A DNA stretch of 64,000 nt from Serpentinimonas barnesii (GTDB lineage Bacteria > Pseudomonadota > Gammaproteobacteria > Burkholderiales > Burkholderiaceae_C): assembly GCF_000696225.1 (NCBI RefSeq), contig NZ_BAWN01000015.1:62001-126000 (forward strand). The letters run 5' to 3'. Below, in pieces: positions 41,127-47,386 of the stretch (positions within the stretch are counted from its first letter, which is position 1; every line of letters begins with the position of its first letter). The notes beneath the pieces were generated by a model. The model worked only from the letters and a program-made list of their open reading frames with translations. It searched no databases and was not told where the DNA came from. Position numbers and translations under genes: made by a program.

Positions 41127-41929
41127 GCGGGGTTGTCGACGTCGATGAACTGGTGTGTGAGGCCCAGCTCGGCCGCCACCGCCGCCCCCAGTGCGGGGGC
41201 GCCGTAGCGCTCGGTGGCGTGGTGGCCGCAAGCTAGGTAGGCCACGCCGCATTCGCGCGCCAAATGGGTTTGCGGCTCCGAGAGCTCGCCGGTGATGAAG
41301 GCATCGACCCCGGCGGCAATGGCCGCCTCAAAATAATCTTGTGCACCGCCGCTGCACCAGCCGATGCGGCGCAGTGCGCGGCCTGGCGCGTCGATCAGCG
41401 TCACGGGCCGCCCCAGGCGCTGTTGCACATGCGCCGCCAGCGCGCGGGCGTCGGGGCATTCGGTGTGGCCGACGAAGCCCAAATCTTGTTCGCCGAAGCG
41501 GCCCCAGCCATCGGCCAGCGGGCTAAAACCCAAGCGCTGGGCCAGTTGGGCGTTGTTGCCCAGGCTGGGATGCGCATCAAGGGGCAGGTGGTAGGCCAGC
41601 AGGTTCACATCGTGTGCCAGCAGCAGGGCCAGGCGCTGCTTCATCCAGCCAGTGACGCAGGCGCTCTGGCCGCGCCAGAACAGGCCATGGTGCACCAAAA
41701 TGGCGTCGGCCCCGGCCTCAATGGCGCGCTCGATCAACTCGCGGCTGGCGGTGACGCCGCTGACCAGGTGCCGCACCCGCGCCCGGCCTTCGACCTGCAG
41801 GCCGTTGGGGCCGTAGTCTTTGAAGCGTTCGGGCTGCAGCGTGGCGTCGAGGTGGCGCAGCAGCAAGCCGGTTTCGACCGCTGGTGCAGTGGAACAGGAG
41901 GCAGGGGATGCGGCTAAAGATGTGGACAT
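41123..41929 (-). CDS. Nif3-like dinuclear metal centre protein
   Basis: A 268-residue member of the Nif3/GTP cyclohydrolase 1 type 2-like family. Metal-binding signatures: ADAILVHHGLFW (about 74-85), AYHLPLDAHP and the C-terminal ACGHHATERYG. The family has a hexameric fold and no agreed function. It is followed by pdxA with a 4-nt overlap, and preceded by a small DUF3149 protein (63-nt gap). Confidence 0.93.
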   Translation of the reverse strand: MSTSLAASPASCSTAPAVETGLLLRHLDATLQPERFKDYGPNGLQVEGRARVRHLVSGVTASRELIERAIEAGADAILVHHGLFWRGQSACVTGWMKQRLALLLAHDVNLLAYHLPLDAHPSLGNNAQLAQRLGFSPLADGWGRFGEQDLGFVGHTECPDARALAAHVQQRLGRPVTLIDAPGRALRRIGWCSGGAQDYFEAAIAAGVDAFITGELSEPQTHLARECGVAYLACGHHATERYGAPALGAAVAAELGLTHQFIDVDNPA

Positions 41930-41992
41930 GGCGCAGGCTCACCGGACACTAAACGTGCCCGATTGTCGCACCCCTACCCCGCAACGGGGAAC

Positions 41993-42178
41993 TCAGGTCT
42001 GACCCGAGGGACGGCCTGCCTGACCTTGTTTCTGGCGCTGTTTTTCCTCACGCTCCGACTCTTCCATCTTGGTGACAAAATAGCGATAAAACCAAGCCGC
42101 CATGACGATCACGCCGATGATCGTGACGATGCTCAGCACGCCGTAGCTGGTGGAAAACAATTCAATCCAAGCGTCCAT
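41993..42178 (-). CDS. DUF3149 small membrane protein
   Basis: A 61-residue protein starting MDAWIELFSTSYGVLSIVTI. It has one transmembrane helix (about 13-33) and a charged Glu/Arg/Lys/Gln-rich tail. This matches DUF3149, a small betaproteobacterial family of unknown function. GGAGAGG precedes the ATG by about 4 nt, a very strong ribosome binding site. An FNR-like box lies upstream (see below). Confidence 0.85.
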   Translation of the reverse strand: MDAWIELFSTSYGVLSIVTIIGVIVMAAWFYRYFVTKMEESEREEKQRQKQGQAGRPSGQT

Positions 42179-42215
42179 GACCTCTCCAATCGTGTGTGTA
42201 TTGCCGGTGCATCGC

Positions 42216-42257
42216 ATTAGAACCCAGTTTTGTGGCAGGCTTTTTGACGCAGGTCAA
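42216..42257 (-). promoter_or_regulatory. FNR/ANR-like box and candidate promoter upstream of the DUF3149 gene
   Basis: TTGAC-GCAG-GTCAA (42244-42257) is a perfect inverted repeat of the FNR/ANR type. On the minus strand TCTAAT (42221-42216) is a possible -10; a start point about seven bases downstream (near 42209) would place the box centre at about -41.5, the normal class II position for FNR activation. The box also lies 30 nt upstream of the divergent protease gene. Start point is not measured. Confidence 0.5.
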
Positions 42258-42286
42258 ACTGGCTGCGCTTCGGGCGGCGCGCAACC

Positions 42287-43444
42287 ATGAGGCGCTACTG
42301 GCTGCTGTTTTCCCAGACCGTGACGGTGTTGCTGGCGGCGTGGTTCGTGGTCGCCACCTTGCAGCCGCAGTGGTTGCAGCGCCCGGCGCTGATTCGCACC
42401 GTCCCGCTGCTGGAAGCCCCCGGCGCAGTGCGCAGCGAGGCGGTGGCTGCGGCCAGCTTGAGTGCGGCCGCACAGGCGGCCGCCCCGGCCGTGGTGAGCA
42501 TCAGCGCACGCCAAGCCCCACGACAGCACCCGCACGCCGACGACCCTTGGTTTCGCTTCTTTTTTGGCGACCAAGGGCCGCGCACGCCACAAACCGGGCT
42601 CGGCTCTGGGGTGATCATCAGCAGCGCCGGCCACGTGCTGACCAACCACCACGTGATCGCCGAAGCCGAAGAAATCGAGGTCCAGCTCAGAGATGGCCGC
42701 CAAGCGCTGGCCCGGGTGGTAGGGACCGACCCAGACACCGACTTGGCGGTGCTGCAAATCGATCTGCCCGATCTGCCGGTGGCGGTGCTGGGCGACTCTG
42801 ACGCGCTGCGCGTAGGCGATGCGGTGCTGGCCATCGGCAACCCCTTTGGGGTCGGCCAGACGGTCACCGGGGGCATCGTCAGCGCCTTGGGGCGCACGCA
42901 ACTGGGCATCAATACCTTTGAGAACTTTATCCAGACCGATGCCGCCATCAACCCCGGCAACTCGGGCGGCGCGCTGGTGGATGTGCAAGGGCATTTGATC
43001 GGCATCAACACCGCCATTTTTACGCGCTCGGGCGGCTTTATGGGCATCGGTTTTGCCATCCCCACCTCCACGGCGCGCCAGGTGCTGGAGGCGATCGTGC
43101 GCGATGGCGCGGTGACACGCGGCTGGATCGGGGTTGAGCCGCAAGCGATCTCGCCCGAATTGGCGCAGCACTTTGGCTTGCGCCGCGCGCAGGGGGTGCT
43201 CATCATTGGGGTGCTGCGCAACGCGCCAGCGGAGCAGGCCGGAATTCGGCCCGGCGACGTGGTGCTGAGCGTGGCCGGGCAGCCGGTAGCCGACGTGGCG
43301 GCCTTGCTGGCGGCGGTGGCCGCCTTGCCGCCGGGGCAGGTCACGCCATTGCAAATTGAGCGCCAAGGCGAGTCGCTCACGCTGCAGGTAACACCTAGGC
43401 GGCGCCCGCCTCCACCGCCTGCAACCGAAGCCAACGGGCGCTGA
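42287..43444 (+). CDS. DegS/DegQ-like periplasmic serine protease
   Basis: A 385-residue HtrA-family (S1C) protease. N-terminal membrane anchor (about 7-25), then a trypsin-like domain with His122 in LTNHHVI, Asp152 in DTDLAVL and Ser226 in NPGNSGGAL, and one PDZ domain (about 270-365). A single PDZ plus membrane anchor resembles DegS/AlgW, which cleave an anti-sigma factor, rather than two-PDZ DegP. A degQ name is also possible. It is divergent from the DUF3149 gene and convergent with tatC. Confidence 0.93.
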   Translation: MRRYWLLFSQTVTVLLAAWFVVATLQPQWLQRPALIRTVPLLEAPGAVRSEAVAAASLSAAAQAAAPAVVSISARQAPRQHPHADDPWFRFFFGDQGPRTPQTGLGSGVIISSAGHVLTNHHVIAEAEEIEVQLRDGRQALARVVGTDPDTDLAVLQIDLPDLPVAVLGDSDALRVGDAVLAIGNPFGVGQTVTGGIVSALGRTQLGINTFENFIQTDAAINPGNSGGALVDVQGHLIGINTAIFTRSGGFMGIGFAIPTSTARQVLEAIVRDGAVTRGWIGVEPQAISPELAQHFGLRRAQGVLIIGVLRNAPAEQAGIRPGDVVLSVAGQPVADVAALLAAVAALPPGQVTPLQIERQGESLTLQVTPRRRPPPPPATEANGR

Positions 43445-43479
43445 AAACGCGCAGCGGCACCCGCAAGCTCAGAGCCGCC

Positions 43480-44271
43480 CTAGGCCTTGTCGGCGGCCTC
43501 GGGTTCCTCGGGCGCGCGGCTGAACTTGCTAAACCACCGAGCCCCCCAGATGCCCACTTCGTACAGGATGCACATCGGGATGGCCAGCGCCAGTTGCGAG
43601 ATCACGTCGGGTGGCGTGACGATGGCGGCGATGACGAAGGCCAGCACGATGAAGTAGCCGCGAAAATCTTTCAACTGCTGGATCGTGGCGAAATTGAAAC
43701 GCACCAACAGCATCACCACCACCGGCACCTGAAACGCCAGCCCAAACGCCAGGTAGAGCGACAAGATCGCCTGAACGTACGAGGCGATGTCGGGCGTGGC
43801 GGCCACACTGTCCGGAGTGAAGCCTTGGATGAAAAAGAACATCTGGTCGAGCACAAAAAACTGCACGAACCCGATGCCGATGTAGGCCAGCAGGCTGCCG
43901 ATAAAAATCAGGGGCAGGGCAAAACGCTTTTCGTGGCTGTACAGGCCGGGGGCCACGAAGGCCCACATTTGGTACATGAGCCAAGGCAAGGCGACGATCA
44001 TGGCCGACATCAGCAGCACCTTGAGCGGCACGAAAAAGGGCGAGAAGACGCCGACCGCGATCAGCTTGGCCTCGGGCGGCATGTGGTTGCGGATCGGAAC
44101 GGCGATGAAATCGATCAACTCCCCCGGCCCCGGCCAGATCGCCAGCCCGATGGCGCACAACACCACCCCGGCCAGGCTGTAGAGGATGCGGTCGCGCAAC
44201 TCGACCAAATGCTGCACGAAAGGCAGTTCGGTGCCGGCGAGTTCATCCGCTTTGGGTTTGGGGTCTGACAT
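43480..44271 (-). CDS. tatC: Sec-independent protein translocase subunit TatC
   Basis: A 263-residue integral membrane protein with six predicted hydrophobic segments, starting with an N-terminal cytoplasmic stretch that contains the ELPFVQHLVELRDRI pattern. TatC binds twin-arginine signal peptides. The C-terminal tail is acidic. It begins 24 nt after tatB. Confidence 0.98.
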   Translation of the reverse strand: MSDPKPKADELAGTELPFVQHLVELRDRILYSLAGVVLCAIGLAIWPGPGELIDFIAVPIRNHMPPEAKLIAVGVFSPFFVPLKVLLMSAMIVALPWLMYQMWAFVAPGLYSHEKRFALPLIFIGSLLAYIGIGFVQFFVLDQMFFFIQGFTPDSVAATPDIASYVQAILSLYLAFGLAFQVPVVVMLLVRFNFATIQQLKDFRGYFIVLAFVIAAIVTPPDVISQLALAIPMCILYEVGIWGARWFSKFSRAPEEPEAADKA

Positions 44272-44295
44272 GGGTGCTGTGCTGTGCGTAGAGGG

Positions 44296-44829
44296 TCAGA
44301 GCGGTCGCGCTGTGGAGCTGGAGCCCGTAGAGCCGGAATAAGGCTTGGGCCGGTGCCGCGCCACGCGCGCAGCGCCCGACTGCACGAAGGAGCGCTGGCC
44401 GGTGCGCGCCTTGTACCACTTGGGCACCGACTGCTGCTTGAGCCTGAAGCTCTTTTTGGGGCGCTGAAATGGGGGGTAGACCGAGTGCCCGAGCGAGTAT
44501 GCGGCGCTGGGATCGACGCGCGGCGCCTCGCCCGGCTCAAGCGGCTCGTTGCCTTCCAGCCCGGCCGTGGCATCCATCCAGTCTTTCTCGAAGCTGCCAA
44601 CGCCAGACTGCACTTCGCGCGCCGCACCCTCGACCGATTCTTTCATTTTTTTGAGTTCGTCGAGGTCCATGGAGCGGTTGACCTCGGCCTTGACGTCGGC
44701 CACGTAGCGCTGCGCCTTGCCCAGCAGGGCGCCGACGGTGCGCGCCACCCGTGGCAGCTTCTCGGGTCCGATCACCACCAAAGCCACGACCGCAATCAGG
44801 GCGAGCTCGGAAATTCCAAAATCCAGCAT
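44296..44829 (-). CDS. tatB: Sec-independent protein translocase subunit TatB
   Basis: A 177-residue TatB: N-terminal [21 protein letters not shown] transmembrane start (quoted in part: [16 protein letters not shown]), then an amphipathic helix ([18 protein letters not shown]) and a long variable tail. TatB receives Tat substrates from TatC. It lies between tatA (59 nt) and tatC. Confidence 0.97.
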   Translation of the reverse strand: MLDFGISELALIAVVALVVIGPEKLPRVARTVGALLGKAQRYVADVKAEVNRSMDLDELKKMKESVEGAAREVQSGVGSFEKDWMDATAGLEGNEPLEPGEAPRVDPSAAYSLGHSVYPPFQRPKKSFRLKQQSVPKWYKARTGQRSFVQSGAARVARHRPKPYSGSTGSSSTARPL

Positions 44830-44888
44830 GCAAGGCTTTCAGTGCAGCCCGCCGCAGGCCCAAGCCGACGGCAGGCGCGGCGCGTTCA

Positions 44889-45143
44889 TCAAAGCTTGGT
44901 CTTGGCTTCGACGTCGATGGTGTTTTTGTCAGCGGCCACCGGGGTCTGCCCGACTTGGGCAGAGGTGGTGTTGGTTTGGGCCGGGTCGGTTTGCGTGCCG
45001 TCGCCCGCTTGCTTCATCCCATCTTTGAAACCCTTGACGGCTCCGCCCAGGTCGGAACCGATGTTTTTGAGCTTTTTGGTGCCAAACACCAAGACCACCA
45101 CCAGCAAAACAATCAGCCAGTGCCAAATCGACAAACTTCCCAT
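44889..45143 (-). CDS. tatA: Sec-independent protein translocase subunit TatA
   Basis: An 84-residue TatA: N-terminal helix [14 protein letters not shown], hinge FGTKKLKN and an amphipathic helix ([16 protein letters not shown]). It multimerises to form the Tat pore. The upstream region contains a 22-bp palindrome (see below). Confidence 0.97.
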   Translation of the reverse strand: MGSLSIWHWLIVLLVVVLVFGTKKLKNIGSDLGGAVKGFKDGMKQAGDGTQTDPAQTNTTSAQVGQTPVAADKNTIDVEAKTKL

Positions 45144-45230
45144 GACAAACTCCTGCGTCGGGGCTGAAACTGCCCCGGGTTAAGTGGATTCCAAGCTGGG
45201 CCAATGGTTCACCGCTGGCCGAAGCGGCTA

Positions 45231-45294
45231 TTGTCACCGATATGGGTGACAACTCGGGGAAAGCAAGGCCAACAAGGGTAAACCCTTGCCTTGC
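45231..45294. promoter_or_regulatory. Palindrome and nested hairpin between hinT-type gene and tatA
   Basis: TTGTCACC (45231-45238) and GGTGACAA (45245-45252) are perfect 8-bp arms around six bases. Next to it, GCAAGG (45263-45268)/CCTTGC (45289-45294) encloses CAAGGG (45273-45278)/CCCTTG (45283-45288), a nested hairpin. The hairpin could end HIT-gene transcription and the palindrome could be an operator for tatABC. Neither has a recognised regulator. Confidence 0.45.
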
Positions 45295-45320
45295 GCTGCA
45301 GGACCGGCCCAGTCAGGCTC

Positions 45321-45680
45321 TTAGCCCCTGTGCCAAGGCCGTGGCCCGCCCATCACGTGCACGTGCAGGTGCTGCACCTCCTGCCCGCCTTCGGCGCCGT
45401 TGTTGCAGACGATGCGAAAGCCGCCCTCGGGCCAAGGGCGGCAGCCTTGCTCCAGCGCCAACTTGGGCGCCAGGCACATGAGCTTGCCCATTAGCCGCTC
45501 GTGCTCGGGCCCGAGCTGTGCCATAGAAGGCAGGTGCAGCTTGGGCACCAGCAGGAAATGCACCGGGGCCCAGGGGTGGATGTCGTGGAAGGCGTACACA
45601 TCGTCGTCTTCGTAGACCTTGCGGCTGGGAATCTGGCCGGCGATGATTTTGCAAAAAATGCAGTTCGGGTCGTGGCTCAT
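45321..45680 (-). CDS. HIT family protein (histidine triad nucleotide-binding)
   Basis: A 119-residue HIT-family hydrolase. N-terminal CIFCKIIAGQIPS, the HDIHPWAPVHFLLVPK segment, and the triad HLHVHV (His104, 106, 108). Such proteins hydrolyse AMP-linked substrates. It resembles HinT. It lies between a DUF4870-type gene and tatA, as in many betaproteobacteria. Confidence 0.95.
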   Translation of the reverse strand: MSHDPNCIFCKIIAGQIPSRKVYEDDDVYAFHDIHPWAPVHFLLVPKLHLPSMAQLGPEHERLMGKLMCLAPKLALEQGCRPWPEGGFRIVCNNGAEGGQEVQHLHVHVMGGPRPWHRG

Positions 45681-45743
45681 GGGGTTTGCAAAAAGGTGGC
45701 GGGTACAGGGCTTGAGCGGGGCTTAAATAGGGCTTACAAGGTT

Positions 45744-46136
45744 TCAGAGCGGCAGCGGCTTGCGGTCGTTCCAGTACAAAAAGCCTTTGACCAGCCGGTA
45801 GATAACCCAAACCGTGGCGACGAAGAAAATGGCAAAACCGACCACCAGCACCATGGTCAGCGCCCCCAGCACAAACCAAAACAGGCCCCACCAGAAGGTG
45901 CGGATCTGCCAGCGAAAGTGGCTTTCGTAGATCGTGCCGGTGGCGTCTTCGCGCTTGACGTAGTTGATGACGATGGCGATGATGGCCGTCACCCCAAGCA
46001 GCCACGACAGGGCGTAAAGGGCGTAGATGATGAGCGTGAGCTGGCGCAGGCTGGCGAGCTCATCGGGCGTCTTGCCGCCGAGGTCTGGGCTGGCGGCGGG
46101 GCTGGTGCCCGGGCGGAAATCGATGGGCTCGTTCAT
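45744..46136 (-). CDS. DUF4870-type membrane protein
   Basis: A 130-residue protein with about three transmembrane segments (about 27-55, 78-95 and 98-120), ending in [12 protein letters not shown]. It resembles DUF4870-like membrane proteins. Function unknown. Its ATG overlaps the hisE stop by 4 nt, so it is translationally coupled. Confidence 0.82.
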   Translation of the reverse strand: MNEPIDFRPGTSPAASPDLGGKTPDELASLRQLTLIIYALYALSWLLGVTAIIAIVINYVKREDATGTIYESHFRWQIRTFWWGLFWFVLGALTMVLVVGFAIFFVATVWVIYRLVKGFLYWNDRKPLPL

Positions 46137-46621
46137 GGGGGGCTTGGCTGCGGGGAGGGCCCCGACTGGTGCGGAGGGTGCGGGTGCCGCTCTTGCGGTC
46201 CCTGTTCTTGCTGGCGCTGTTGCAGCTTGCGCAAGGCCTTTTCTTCCAAGCCGCTAAGGCCTTCGCGGCGCGCCAGCTCGGCGGTGATGTCGGCTGGCGA
46301 GAGGCCGAAATGCGCCAGCGCAATCAGGCTGTGAAACCACAGGTCGGCCATTTCACCCACCAGCGCCTGCGCGCTGCCGTGGCCGTGCTGCAAGTCTTTG
46401 GCTGCCATGAGGGTTTCGCCGGCTTCTTCGGCGATTTTTTTCAGGATCGCGTCCGGCCCCTGGTGCAGCAGGCGCGCCACGTAGCTGCGCGCCGGGTCGC
46501 CGCCTTGGGCGGGTTTGCGCGTCTCGATCAGGGCGGCCAGGCGCAGCAGGGTGTCGTCCGCGCTGGTGCGGGGAGCGGCGGCCTCGCGGGCCGGTGTGGG
46601 GGCGCAAGCGGCAGGGTTCAT
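46133..46621 (-). CDS. hisE: Phosphoribosyl-ATP diphosphatase
   Basis: A 162-residue HisE, second step of histidine synthesis. The MazG-like fold is seen at about 20-110: [16 protein letters not shown] and [20 protein letters not shown]. The C-terminal 40 residues are Gln/Pro/His-rich, longer than the usual 105-110 residue HisE. It starts 4 nt after hisI. Confidence 0.95.
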   Translation of the reverse strand: MNPAACAPTPAREAAAPRTSADDTLLRLAALIETRKPAQGGDPARSYVARLLHQGPDAILKKIAEEAGETLMAAKDLQHGHGSAQALVGEMADLWFHSLIALAHFGLSPADITAELARREGLSGLEEKALRKLQQRQQEQGPQERHPHPPHQSGPSPQPSPP

Positions 46622-46625
46622 GCGG

Positions 46626-47057
46626 TCAGCGGTAAATCGATTCGGGGTCTTTGAGCACCGGCTCCACGGTCAACCAGCGCCCATCGGCCGGGCCGGTGGT
46701 GGCGGCTTGCGCGCCGTCTAGGGGCTGCCAGCGCAGGTAAAAGCAACTGTGGCGGCCGGTGTGGCAGGCGATGCCGGGCTGGTGCCCGAGCTGGGTGACC
46801 TTGAGCAGCAGCACGTCGGCGTCGCAGTCGAGCCGGATTTCGTGCACCTGCTGCACGTGGCCAGATTCTTCGCCTTTGTACCAGAGCCTGGCGCGCGAGC
46901 GGCTGTAATAGACCGCACGCCCCAGGGCGGCGGTTTGCGCCAGCGCTTCGCGGTTCATCCAAGCCAGCATCAGCACGTCGCCGCTGCTGGCCTCTTGGGC
47001 GATCACCGGCACCAGCCCTTGGGCGTCCCAGCGCACGGCGTCAAGCCAGTCTGTCAT
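46626..47057 (-). CDS. hisI: Phosphoribosyl-AMP cyclohydrolase
   Basis: A 143-residue HisI, third step of histidine synthesis. Signatures: [32 protein letters not shown] (quoted in part: [10 protein letters not shown]), [13 protein letters not shown], and the zinc site [13 protein letters not shown] at 47057 used; upstream frame is low-complexity and not HisI. The rest of the his operon (hisF) does not precede it here; the divergent neighbour is nrdA. Confidence 0.96.
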   Translation of the reverse strand: MTDWLDAVRWDAQGLVPVIAQEASSGDVLMLAWMNREALAQTAALGRAVYYSRSRARLWYKGEESGHVQQVHEIRLDCDADVLLLKVTQLGHQPGIACHTGRHSCFYLRWQPLDGAQAATTGPADGRWLTVEPVLKDPESIYR

Positions 47058-47386
47058 GTTTGCACGTACTCCGTTTGAGGGCCAGAAACCCGGCGTGGCG
47101 CCAGTCTGCGCCCATTGTGGCACAGCCCAAGGGCCTCCCGCTCCGTCCATGGCTGGTGCTGGCAGCACCTTGGGCTGGGTCCGCCGAGCGGGCGCATCGG
47201 TGTTTTCCCTGGTTGGCAGGGGCATGGGCCGCAACATTTCTGATCCGGCTTGAACCGGCAGCAAATTTCACCGCTACACTAGCGCTAGTGTTTTTGCATG
47301 GATAAAGCCACTACGGGTAGTGGCCCTGCCATTCCAGCGCCCCCCGATCCTGCGGCTTCATCGACCGTCCATCTACGAGGAACCCT
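47058..47386. other. 329-bp divergent intergenic region hisI/nrdA
   Basis: No gene is seen in this stretch. Its right half holds the two NrdR-like palindromes and a possible nrdA promoter: TTGAAC (47250-47255) and TACACT (47275-47280), spaced 19 nt, which is long. Its left half holds the hisI leader, with GGAG about 11 nt before the hisI ATG. Confidence 0.6.
47276..47323 (+). promoter_or_regulatory. Two NrdR-type boxes upstream of nrdA
   Basis: ACACTAGCGCTAGTGT (47276-47291) is a perfect 16-bp palindrome, and CCACTACGGGTAGTGG (47308-47323) is a second 16-bp inverted repeat. Their starts are 32 bp apart, which fits the three-turn spacing of NrdR box pairs. NrdR represses ribonucleotide reductase genes. 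The first box overlaps the possible -10. Confidence 0.8.

Noticed and set aside
47058-47264. hisF remnant upstream of hisI
   Set aside because: The in-frame translation is Pro/Ala-rich with no HisF motifs.
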